Notes under the pieces: generated by a model | Database searches by the model: none | Told to the model about the DNA's origin: nothing | Seen by the model: only the letters and a program-made list of their open reading frames with translations | In this document: positions 25,646-32,933 of the stretch, one piece after another | How the letters are laid out: each line of letters opens with the position of its first letter | How positions within the stretch are numbered: position 1 is the first letter of the stretch | Assembly (NCBI RefSeq): GCF_000967495.1 | Contig: NZ_JXXU01000059.1 | Location: 1 to 42,867 of the forward strand | From: Vibrio neptunius | GTDB lineage: Bacteria > Pseudomonadota > Gammaproteobacteria > Enterobacterales > Vibrionaceae | Reading direction: 5' to 3' | DNA: 42,867 nucleotides | Program-made: the position numbers and the translations under genes

Positions 25646-26437
25646 ATGACGCCACAAGTTTTATTCCAGTCGTTATGGAATGACTATATTCAACGCTTAT
25701 GTCCCTCTGCTGATAACGTTCACCAGCTGCTTCAGGAAAATGAGCCGCTGATCAATGACCACATCGCCCTGCGTACATTTAACGTAGCGCCTTTAGGTAT
25801 TGAAACACTGGCCAAACCATTTATCGACGTGGGCTACAAGCCATGCGGTGATTATGAGTTCGAAAGCAAGAAGTTAGTGGCGAAACATTTTGAGCACCCA
25901 GATCCAAAACAGCCGAAAGTGTTTATCAGTGAGTTAAAAGTGAACGAGTGTTCTCCAGAGCTTCAGGCCATCGTTGCCAAGCTGGTTGAGCAATTGGACA
26001 CCGATAAGCTCAAAGGTCATGAGTTCTTGTCTGGTGGGCGTCTGTGGGATCTGAGTTTTGCTGATTACCAGTTACTAGCAAAAGAGAGTGAATACGCTTC
26101 CTGGCTGGCGGCACACGGCTATGGTGCCAACCACTTTACAGTGAGTGTCAATCAACTGGATGCGTTTGAGGAAGTGAAAGGTGTCAATGATCACCTGCGT
26201 GAAGCTGGTTTTACGATCAACGAATCAGGCGGTGAAGTAAAAGGCTCACCTGATGTGCTGCTTGAGCAATCCTCTACCATGGCAGATAAAGTGCCAGTGA
26301 CCTTCACAGAAGGGACTGAGATGATTCCTGGTGGCTTCTATGAGTTTGCTAAGCGCTACCCGATGAGTAACGGTGAACTCTACCCAGGATTTGTTGCAGC
26401 CTCTGCTGATAAGATCTTCGAGAGCACTAACGGGTAG
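25646..26437 (+). CDS. DUF1338 dioxygenase/decarboxylase (HglS/YdcJ-like)
   Basis: The 263-aa protein belongs to the DUF1338 family of VOC-fold non-haem iron enzymes; characterised members convert 2-oxoadipate to 2-hydroxyglutarate in lysine breakdown. Probable metal ligands are His in INDHIALRTF (about H39), His in YGANHFTVSVNQL (about H165) and a C-terminal Glu near PGGFYEFAKRYPM. The conserved Arg in LRTF is present. The ribosome site AAGGAGGCG precedes the ATG by about 5 nt. It lies 180 bp after astD, behind a terminator and with its own palindromic leader, so it may have separate control. Substrate for this smaller family branch is not certain. Confidence 0.85.
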   Translation: MTPQVLFQSLWNDYIQRLCPSADNVHQLLQENEPLINDHIALRTFNVAPLGIETLAKPFIDVGYKPCGDYEFESKKLVAKHFEHPDPKQPKVFISELKVNECSPELQAIVAKLVEQLDTDKLKGHEFLSGGRLWDLSFADYQLLAKESEYASWLAAHGYGANHFTVSVNQLDAFEEVKGVNDHLREAGFTINESGGEVKGSPDVLLEQSSTMADKVPVTFTEGTEMIPGGFYEFAKRYPMSNGELYPGFVAASADKIFESTNG

Positions 26438-26448
26438 GAAAATCTGAG

Positions 26449-26463
26449 AACGGACTTCGTCCT
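26449..26463. repeat. 15-bp element also found at the window end
   Basis: AACGGACTTCGTCCT occurs here and, inverted, at 42836-42850. It contains the small hairpin GGAC-TTC-GTCC. Both lie near copies of the longer palindromic repeat, so it probably belongs to a second dispersed family. Confidence 0.55.
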
Positions 26464-26532
26464 CGGGAACGCTGCGCTTCGAGATTCGGGCTGCGCCCTG
26501 CGAGAATTTAGAACGGGCTGTGGTGAACAGTC

Positions 26533-26636
26533 GTCATTCCATAGACCGACGAAGGACGGAGTAGGGAATCTTTATAGATTTACTCGCTTGTTTGAAGAGA
26601 TCCCCAACTCGGTCGTCCCTCCCTCTCGGGGATGAC
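26533..26636. repeat. Vibrio palindromic repeat, full copy
   Basis: GTCATTCCATAGACC with GAGTAGGGAATCT forms the left arm; GAGATCCCCAACTCGGTCG with GGGGATGAC forms the right arm. The arms are imperfect complements about a roughly 20-nt variable centre. It sits between the convergent DUF1338 and crp genes. Confidence 0.8.
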
Positions 26637-26648
26637 ATAAGCAAACAA

Positions 26649-26680
26649 AAAAGCCACCAATGTCTCCATTGGTGGCTTTT
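26649..26680 (-). terminator. Terminator of crp
   Basis: The perfect 14-bp stem AAAAGCCACCAATG/CATTGGTGGCTTTT has a TCTC loop; the minus-strand side ends in six T. It is 24 bp downstream of the crp stop. Confidence 0.95.
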
Positions 26681-26703
26681 AAATTCTTAGCGGTTAATCG
26701 AAA

Positions 26704-27336
26704 TTAACGGGTACCGTAAACAACGATTGTTTTACCGTGGGCAGAAATTAAGTTCTGCTCTTCTAGCATCTTCAAGATACGACCTACGGTTTCACGAGAA
26801 CAGCCAACAATCTGACCGATTTCCTGACGAGTGATCTTGATCTGCATGCCGTCTGGGTGCGTCATTGCATCTGGCTGTTTTGCCAAGTTAAGCAGTGTCT
26901 GCGCGATGCGGCCTGTTACATCAAGGAATGCCAAGTCACCGACTTTCTGACTGGTCACTTGCAGGCGGCTTGCCATTTGTGCAGATAGACGCATCAGGAT
27001 GTCAGGGTTAACTTGGATTAGCTGACGGAATTTCTTGAATGAAATTTCTGCTACTTCACAAGGAGATTTGGCACGAACCCATGCCGTACGCTCTTGGTCT
27101 TCTTCGAATAAACCAAGTTCACCGATAAAGTCACCTTGGTTTAGGTAAGAAAGGATCATTTCCTTACCTTCTTCGTCTTTAATAAGTACAGCCACAGAAC
27201 CTTTGACAATGTAGTAAAGAGTCTCTGCTTTTTCGCCCGCGTGAATAAGCGTGCTTTTTGATGGGTACTTATGAATATGACAGTGTGAAAGGAACCACTC
27301 TAATGTTGGATCGGTTTGAGGTTTACCTAGAACCAT
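26704..27336 (-). CDS. crp: cAMP receptor protein (catabolite activator)
   Basis: The 210-aa global regulator is the same length as E. coli CRP. The cAMP-binding beta-roll includes FIGELGLFEE followed by QERTAWVRA (E. coli has Ser where Thr stands here), and the DNA-recognition helix reads SRETVGRIL within TRQEIGQIVGCSRETVGR. As a homodimer with cAMP it controls carbon use, quorum sensing and virulence in vibrios. The ATG is preceded by a weak GAGAT. A CRP-like site at 27530-27545, about 195 bp upstream, suggests autoregulation. The gene has its own terminator and separate leader from the downstream-strand neighbours. Confidence 0.98.
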   Translation of the reverse strand: MVLGKPQTDPTLEWFLSHCHIHKYPSKSTLIHAGEKAETLYYIVKGSVAVLIKDEEGKEMILSYLNQGDFIGELGLFEEDQERTAWVRAKSPCEVAEISFKKFRQLIQVNPDILMRLSAQMASRLQVTSQKVGDLAFLDVTGRIAQTLLNLAKQPDAMTHPDGMQIKITRQEIGQIVGCSRETVGRILKMLEEQNLISAHGKTIVVYGTR

Positions 27337-27529
27337 AATATCTCACTTCCTCTGCAGGGTACGCTTGCTACTTTCCATGTTTTAGCTAAGCCTTGAATCA
27401 AGACCTACTAGGATAAGAGCACTTTTCAAATGCTGCAAGCCATCTTTGTTTCGGTTTCAAATAGTATCTTTTTTTGAAATCTATTTCTTGATTTTAATCG
27501 GGTACATCTTACGATTTTCTACGCAAAAA

Positions 27530-27545
27530 TGTGCACATGATCACG
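27530..27545. promoter_or_regulatory. CRP-like binding site upstream of crp
   Basis: TGTGC-ACATGA-TCACG matches TGTGA-N6-TCACA at 8 of 10 core positions. It lies in the crp leader region, which is consistent with the autoregulation known for crp in enterobacteria. Confidence 0.5.
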
Positions 27546-27578
27546 GTATGAAAAGTAATCGTGTTTAGAACGCGAGTC

Positions 27579-28448
27579 TTAGCCAATTTTTCCGGTTTCA
27601 ATTAACTGTTGCAAGATAGGGCGAACAATCAGCTCGACAGCGAAACTCATTTTTCCGCCCGGCACCACGAGCGTGTTGTGACGTGACATAAATGAACCGT
27701 CAATCATCGCCAGCAGATATGGGAAGTCGACATTCTTGATACCACGTAGGCGAATGACAACAAAGCTTTCATCTAAGCTTGGGATGCCTTTAGCATTAAG
27801 TGGGTTGGAAGTGTCGACGGTCGGAACACGCTGGAAGTTGATGTGAGTTCTTGAGAACTGAGGAGTGATGTAGTTGAGGTAGTCGTCCATCGAACGGACA
27901 ATTGAATCCATCACCGCTTCACGCGAATGGCCGCGGTCACGGGTGTCTCTGACAAACTTTTGGATCCATTCCAAGTTGACAATGGGTACCATGCCGATCA
28001 GAAAATCGACGTGCTGAGCGACATTCACATCGCCATCAACGACGCCACCGTGTAAGCCTTCATAAAACAGCACATCAGAGTTTTCTGGCAGTTCTTGCCA
28101 CGGCGTAAAGGTCCCCGGCATTTGGTTGTATGGTACAGCTTCATCAAAGGTGTGCAGATAACGACGTACCTGACCTGTCCCTTCGTTACCGTATTTACGG
28201 AAAAACTCTGCGAGCGCCGGAAAGTCGTTGGCCTGCGGACCAAAGTAGCTAATGTGACGACCTTGCTCACGGGCTTTACGAATTTCGACATCCATCTCTG
28301 GGCGAGTAAAACGGTGAAAGCTATCACCTTCGACCCAAGCGGGCTTGACGTTCATCATGTTGAACATTTTGCGGAACGCTTCAGATGTCGTAGTAGTGCC
28401 TGCACCAGAAGAACCGGTGACGGCAATGATTGGATGTTTTGCTGACAT
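27579..28448 (-). CDS. prkB: PrkB, phosphoribulokinase/uridine kinase family P-loop protein
   Basis: The 289-aa P-loop kinase homologue begins AVTGSSGAGTTTTSEAF, with Walker A GSSGAGTTT at about 12-20. Later motifs are WVEGDSFHRFTRPEMD and VLFYEGLHGG, with the Asp/Glu typical of phosphoribulokinases, and a C-terminal RLRGIKNVDFPYLLAMIDG. The organism has no other Calvin-cycle genes in view, and the role of gammaproteobacterial PrkB is unknown. It lies between crp and yheU, as in E. coli. A 242-bp gap from crp contains the crp promoter. Confidence 0.93.
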   Translation of the reverse strand: MSAKHPIIAVTGSSGAGTTTTSEAFRKMFNMMNVKPAWVEGDSFHRFTRPEMDVEIRKAREQGRHISYFGPQANDFPALAEFFRKYGNEGTGQVRRYLHTFDEAVPYNQMPGTFTPWQELPENSDVLFYEGLHGGVVDGDVNVAQHVDFLIGMVPIVNLEWIQKFVRDTRDRGHSREAVMDSIVRSMDDYLNYITPQFSRTHINFQRVPTVDTSNPLNAKGIPSLDESFVVIRLRGIKNVDFPYLLAMIDGSFMSRHNTLVVPGGKMSFAVELIVRPILQQLIETGKIG

Positions 28449-28535
28449 GACAAACCTTGTCTGTAAATAACTGTCCCTTGTTGCATGTCACTATAACACG
28501 CTTTATTGGAAGGGCACGGTATGATGTGTTTTAAA

Positions 28536-28748
28536 TTAAAACTTTTGCTTGAGTTGAATATCGACGGTTTCGTGAAGCTCGGAAAACACCACAACAGCCT
28601 CGCCTGATTCGAGCTGGCTTTTTATTTGCTCGACTTTGTCTGGTAGGGATATTTCCAGTTCACCATAGTCAGTGCCCTCGCGAAGGACGAACTCACGAAT
28701 CAGGTTGTCTAGTGTGTCTGGGTCAATTTGTTGCCATGGAACGATCAT
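28536..28748 (-). CDS. yheU: YheU family protein (UPF0270)
   Basis: The 70-aa protein of the YheU/UPF0270 family starts MIVPWQQIDPDTLDNLIREF and continues with FVLREGTDYGELEISL, both highly conserved in the family. Function is unknown. It follows yheT by 39 nt on the same strand and is part of the yheS-yheT-yheU cluster. Ribosome site GAGGTA lies about 5 nt before the ATG. Confidence 0.93.
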   Translation of the reverse strand: MIVPWQQIDPDTLDNLIREFVLREGTDYGELEISLPDKVEQIKSQLESGEAVVVFSELHETVDIQLKQKF

Positions 28749-28787
28749 AAATACCTCTGTCTTTTATGCTCGAAAAGTTGAGGGCTA

Positions 28788-29765
28788 TTATCCAGAAACC
28801 GCCAGACTTTGGTAGTAGGCTGGTAACGCTTCTTCTAACCAGAACCTAGGTTTGAGTGCACTGCCAGTTAAGAAACCAACGTGTCCACCTTGTTCGAACA
28901 GCCGGTAGTCGATATTGTCAGGGAGGACATACTTAGGGATCACCGCATCGGTCATGAAAGGGTCGTCTTTAGCATGGATGATTTGTGTCGGTATGCGAAT
29001 GTCTTTCAATTTGTGGATGCCCGAACAACGTTGATAATAATCTTGTGCATCTCTAAAGCCATGCAGTGGCGCAGTGATCAAGTCATCAAATTCAAACAAC
29101 TTGGTGACTCGCTTAATGCTCTGATAAGACACATCGAGTTCGCCTTTAATTAGGTGATGTTTCCGCAAAGCCGTTTTTTTCAACGATGAGAGTAAGTAGG
29201 TCTTGTAAACCTTGGAAAAACCCCTCTCGATGCGTTCTGAACAAGCCGATAAGTCAAGCGGTGCCGACACTATGGTCGCCGCAGAAAGCAGAGGCGCTTG
29301 ATTGTACTCAGCTAGATAGTTAGCCAACATGTTGCCACCGAGCGAAATCCCAACGGCGACTTTGGTTTCGTTCGGCACTTGTTGATTGAGCTGCTCAAGG
29401 AAGAAACGCGCATCTTCTACTTCACCGGAGTGATATGCCCGTGCTCGGTGGTTAGGTTTACCGCTACAGCCACGGAAATGCATCATCACAGATAGCCAAC
29501 CTTGCTGAGAAAATGCGTGCATCAAGCCATTGGCATATGGGCTGTAAAAGCACCCTTCTAGGCCATGAAACAAGATAAAAACAGGCTTTTTCTTCGCGTG
29601 TTCAGTTTGCCAGTCTTCACTCCACGCCAGATCGAGGAAATCACCATCTGGAGTATTCAGGGTTTGCCACAGTGGTTCAAATAGCGCTTTTTTGCGAATA
29701 AATCGTGGCGCTAGAGTTTGCAGGTGCGGATTGGCTAATCCTTTGGCAGCAATAAATTGAGTCAT
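28788..29765 (-). CDS. yheT: YheT family alpha/beta hydrolase
   Basis: The 325-aa putative esterase belongs to the YheT (AB-hydrolase-4) family. The nucleophile serine is in VGISLGGNML (about S145); an HGLEGCFYSPYANGL oxyanion region and the family-typical MMHFRGCSGKPNHRARAYH lie upstream. The likely acid and base are in HAKDDPFM (about 267-274) and GGHVGFL (about 296-302). Substrate is unknown. It sits 11 bp after the TIGR02444 gene and is probably co-transcribed with it. Confidence 0.93.
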   Translation of the reverse strand: MTQFIAAKGLANPHLQTLAPRFIRKKALFEPLWQTLNTPDGDFLDLAWSEDWQTEHAKKKPVFILFHGLEGCFYSPYANGLMHAFSQQGWLSVMMHFRGCSGKPNHRARAYHSGEVEDARFFLEQLNQQVPNETKVAVGISLGGNMLANYLAEYNQAPLLSAATIVSAPLDLSACSERIERGFSKVYKTYLLSSLKKTALRKHHLIKGELDVSYQSIKRVTKLFEFDDLITAPLHGFRDAQDYYQRCSGIHKLKDIRIPTQIIHAKDDPFMTDAVIPKYVLPDNIDYRLFEQGGHVGFLTGSALKPRFWLEEALPAYYQSLAVSG

Positions 29766-29776
29766 AAGAAAGCCTG

Positions 29777-30253
29777 TCAGTGGGTGAGGTCATCGATGGA
29801 TTGGGCAAAAACGGCGTGTAAATGTTCTCCGCCAAGCTGACGACAATATCTTAACGTCAGCGGTTCATCTTGGTTATTCTGTAATTCTATACTATTGATG
29901 CAGTCGACCAGATCAGACTGCTGCTGCTTTTCGAGTTGTAATTCGAACTGCAAAGCCTCTCTGTAGAGGGTCTCAGAAACATGAGATTTGAGTTTACGGC
30001 GCAGGTCGCGATAGCTGTGTAACAAGGTTTCTGAGCGCCCCAAACATTCTTCGACTTTATGCCAGTCTTCATCGAGAAAGGCAGCTTGCTGCTCATCAAG
30101 CCATTTCAGCAGCAACAGCAAGTTTACATTGCCTTTGAACTGGTTTTGTAAATTCAGGCACGCATCTTTGACTTCCCTAACACTGTAATATTGTAGGCTG
30201 AACTGCCATAAGCGCTCTAGTGTCAGAGATGTTGATGCGTGCTTTGAGCTCAT
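29777..30253 (-). CDS. TIGR02444 family protein
   Basis: The 158-aa cytosolic, helical protein is of unknown function. It is of the conserved gammaproteobacterial family TIGR02444, normally found beside yheS, with features LWQFSLQYYSVREVKDACLNLQ (in two blocks) and LLLKWLDEQQAAFLDEDW. Its start overlaps the yheS stop (ATGA type, 4 bp), so the two are translationally coupled and may act together. Confidence 0.85.
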   Translation of the reverse strand: MSSKHASTSLTLERLWQFSLQYYSVREVKDACLNLQNQFKGNVNLLLLLKWLDEQQAAFLDEDWHKVEECLGRSETLLHSYRDLRRKLKSHVSETLYREALQFELQLEKQQQSDLVDCINSIELQNNQDEPLTLRYCRQLGGEHLHAVFAQSIDDLTH

Positions 30254-32172
30254 TGACCGTTAAACTCCTGTTCCATCTGCTCCAGCTCTTCCTGTAGCGC
30301 CATCCATTCCATTTCGACGTCTTCCAGTTCGGCTTTAGCCTGACTCTGAACGGTTAATATCTGACTAAGTTTAGCTTTGTTTTCCGCTTCATACAGCGAG
30401 TTATCAGATAATTGCGTTTCTGCTTCCGCTAATTGATGACCAAGGGTCTCCATCTTAGCCTCAAGTTTAGTGAGTGCTTTGCGTGCAGGAGCGGTCTGTT
30501 TACGGAATTCGGCTTCACGACGCTTTTGCTCTTTTTTGGCAGCAGCACTGTTGATGTTGCTCTTCTCTGGTTGTGCAGATTGCGCTTCGCGGCGTTCAGC
30601 TTTTTGCTGTTCTGTCAGCCACTTGTAGTAATCATTCAGATCACCATCAAAAGGGGCAACCTGACGAGCATGAACTAAGTAAAGATCGTCTGTGGTCGCG
30701 CGCAGCAAGTAACGGTCGTGTGAAACAATCACCATCGCACCTTCGAACGTTTGTAGAGCCAGCGTGAGAGCTTGGCGCATGTCTAAGTCTAGGTGGTTGG
30801 TTGGCTCATCAAGCAGTAATAAGTTTGGTTTTTGCCAAACGATCAGAGCCAATACGAGGCGAGCCTTCTCTCCGCCAGAGAAAGGGGCCACTTTTTCTAG
30901 CGCTTTATCACCTTGGAATCCAAAACTGCCCAGATAATTACGTAGCTCAAGTTCGTTTTTATCCGGTGCAATTTGCATCATATGCTGCAGTGGTGTCTCT
31001 TCTGGGTGCAGTGTCTCTAACTGGTGCTGAGCGAAGTAACCAATCTTAACCCCCTGTGAGTATGTCAGATCGCCACCTTGAGGGTTCAATTCACGAGAAA
31101 GCAGTTTGATTAGGGTGGATTTACCCGCGCCGTTACGTCCAAGTAGACCTATGCGGCTACCAGGAACCAGATTGAGGCGGATTTTTTCTAAGATCAGATT
31201 GTCATCATAACCCGCAGAGACCTCATCCATCATAATGATTGGGTTGGGCAACGCATCGGGATCGCGGAATTGGAAACTGAATGGGTTGTCAAGCTGAGCA
31301 GGTAGAACTTTTTCCATACGCTCAAGGGCTTTGATACGGCTTTGTGCTTGGCGAGCTTTTGAGGCTTTATAGCGGAAGCGGTCGATATAACTTTGCATAT
31401 GCGACATTTGCTTTTGCTGCTTTTCAAATTGTGCTTGCTGCAAGATGAGCTTTTGCGCACGCTGATCTTCAAACGAAGAGTAATTACCCGTGTACTCATT
31501 GAGTTGCTGGTTTTCGACATGAATAACACGACCCACGATAGGATCGAGGAAATCACGGTCGTGTGAGATCAGGACGAGCGTGCCCGGATAGTTTTGCAAC
31601 CAGCGCTCTAACCACATCACGGCATCAAGATCTAAGTGGTTGGTTGGCTCATCGAGTAGCAAAAGATCGGAGCGACAAAGCAGGGCTTGTGCAAGGTTAA
31701 GGCGCATACGCCAACCACCAGAAAACTGAGTGAGGTTCCAGCTCATCTGATCTTGGCTAAAACCCAAACCATCAAGCAGTTCTGCGGCGCGTGCTCGAAT
31801 ACTATAACCACCAATGGTTTCAATCTTGCCATGGATTTCGGCGACCAAGGTGCCTTTGTCCTCTTGCTCTGCCGTCTCCAGCTCTGATTCGAGGCGGCGA
31901 TACTCACGATCACCATCAATGACATACTCAATCGCACTGCGTTCTAGGGCTGGCGTTTCCTGTGCCACCCAAGCCATTTCCCAATGAGAAGGTTTGCTGA
32001 AGTTACCAGCATCAATAGACAGTTCATCTTTGATTAATGCAAATAGGGTAGATTTACCGCAGCCGTTTTTACCGACTAGGCCGACTTTGTCGCCTGGGTG
32101 AATAGTCGCTGAAGTTTGGTCCAGCAGTGGCTTACCGCCACGCAGCAGCTGGATGTCAGAAAAGGTAATCAT
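30250..32172 (-). CDS. yheS: ABC-F family ATPase YheS
   Basis: The 640-aa ribosome-associated ABC-F protein has two ATPase domains in one chain and no membrane segment. Walker A motifs are GLVGKNGCGKST (about 32-43) and GLLGRNGAGKST (about 343-354); signatures are FSGGWRMRLNLAQAL and FSGGEKARLVLAL; both domains carry LLLLDEPTNHLDLD. The linker is charged, and the C-terminus has a coiled-coil extension rich in Lys/Glu/Gln. By family analogy it acts in translation elongation on stalled ribosomes. Divergent kefG lies 152 bp away. Confidence 0.96.
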   Translation of the reverse strand: MITFSDIQLLRGGKPLLDQTSATIHPGDKVGLVGKNGCGKSTLFALIKDELSIDAGNFSKPSHWEMAWVAQETPALERSAIEYVIDGDREYRRLESELETAEQEDKGTLVAEIHGKIETIGGYSIRARAAELLDGLGFSQDQMSWNLTQFSGGWRMRLNLAQALLCRSDLLLLDEPTNHLDLDAVMWLERWLQNYPGTLVLISHDRDFLDPIVGRVIHVENQQLNEYTGNYSSFEDQRAQKLILQQAQFEKQQKQMSHMQSYIDRFRYKASKARQAQSRIKALERMEKVLPAQLDNPFSFQFRDPDALPNPIIMMDEVSAGYDDNLILEKIRLNLVPGSRIGLLGRNGAGKSTLIKLLSRELNPQGGDLTYSQGVKIGYFAQHQLETLHPEETPLQHMMQIAPDKNELELRNYLGSFGFQGDKALEKVAPFSGGEKARLVLALIVWQKPNLLLLDEPTNHLDLDMRQALTLALQTFEGAMVIVSHDRYLLRATTDDLYLVHARQVAPFDGDLNDYYKWLTEQQKAERREAQSAQPEKSNINSAAAKKEQKRREAEFRKQTAPARKALTKLEAKMETLGHQLAEAETQLSDNSLYEAENKAKLSQILTVQSQAKAELEDVEMEWMALQEELEQMEQEFNGQ

Positions 32173-32297
32173 AATCTTGTGCTTTATTCTTGCTCGTATC
32201 GCGTCGAATAGTAGGGGGAATGAGATAAAATGTCGATTATTGCGTTATGCTTAACAACAACGTATAACAAACCGATAGCGATAAAATTGTACTTTAC

Positions 32298-32309
32298 ACC
32301 TATTTAGGT
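32298..32309. promoter_or_regulatory. Short palindrome in the kefG leader
   Basis: ACCTA-TT-TAGGT (32298-32309) is a perfect small palindrome 15 bp before the first kefG start codon. It might be an operator or a start-region hairpin. No known site matched. Confidence 0.3.
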
Positions 32310-32324
32310 ATTGAAAACAAAAGG

Positions 32325-32933
32325 ATGGCAACTTACGGAATGGCTGTAAATGATTTGAATGCTGAGTCGCCTGAAAAACTGAAAGTGTTGGTGATTTATG
32401 CTCACCCTGAGTCGCAAAGCTCAGTCGCGAACCAAGTGATGATCAAGAAGACTGCGGCGCTTGAACACGTTACTGTGCATGATCTCTATGCGTATTACCC
32501 CGACTTTTTTATTGATGTGGATGCCGAGCAACAGCGTTTGCTCGACCACGATGTGATCGTTTTTCAGCATCCGTTGTATATGTATTCTTGCCCGGCACTA
32601 CTTAAAGAGTGGATGGATCGAGTGTTGGGTAAGGGGTTCGCTTATGGAAAAGGTGAAGCGCTTAAAGGTAAACATTGGCGCAGTGTCATTACTACAGGCG
32701 GTAATGAGGAGGCCTTTGGCAGTAGTGGGTATAACAAATACCCGTTGTCAGAAATTTTACAGCCGTTTGAGTTGACGGCTGCGTTGTGCCAAATGACATG
32801 GATTGAGCCGTTGGTACTTTACTGGGCTCGCAATGTCTCTGATATGGACCGCTATCAGCACGCCGAGGCTTATCGCCAATGGCTGCTCAACCCGACGATG
32901 AACGCAACTTCAGGAGAAACTCATGGCACTTGA
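32325..32933 (+). CDS. kefG: KefG-like ancillary protein of the KefB potassium efflux system
   Basis: The 202-aa flavodoxin-fold protein of the NAD(P)H-quinone oxidoreductase family is needed for full activity of KefB. The core LVIYAHPESQSSVANQVM (about 24-42), FQHPLYMYSCPALLKEWMDRV (in two blocks) and GKGFAYG are family hallmarks. The start is uncertain: ATG 32325 has AAAGG directly adjacent, while ATG 32340 has a poor ribosome site; E. coli homologues are slightly shorter. It overlaps kefB by 11 bp, so the two are coupled. Confidence 0.88.
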   Translation: MATYGMAVNDLNAESPEKLKVLVIYAHPESQSSVANQVMIKKTAALEHVTVHDLYAYYPDFFIDVDAEQQRLLDHDVIVFQHPLYMYSCPALLKEWMDRVLGKGFAYGKGEALKGKHWRSVITTGGNEEAFGSSGYNKYPLSEILQPFELTAALCQMTWIEPLVLYWARNVSDMDRYQHAEAYRQWLLNPTMNATSGETHGT

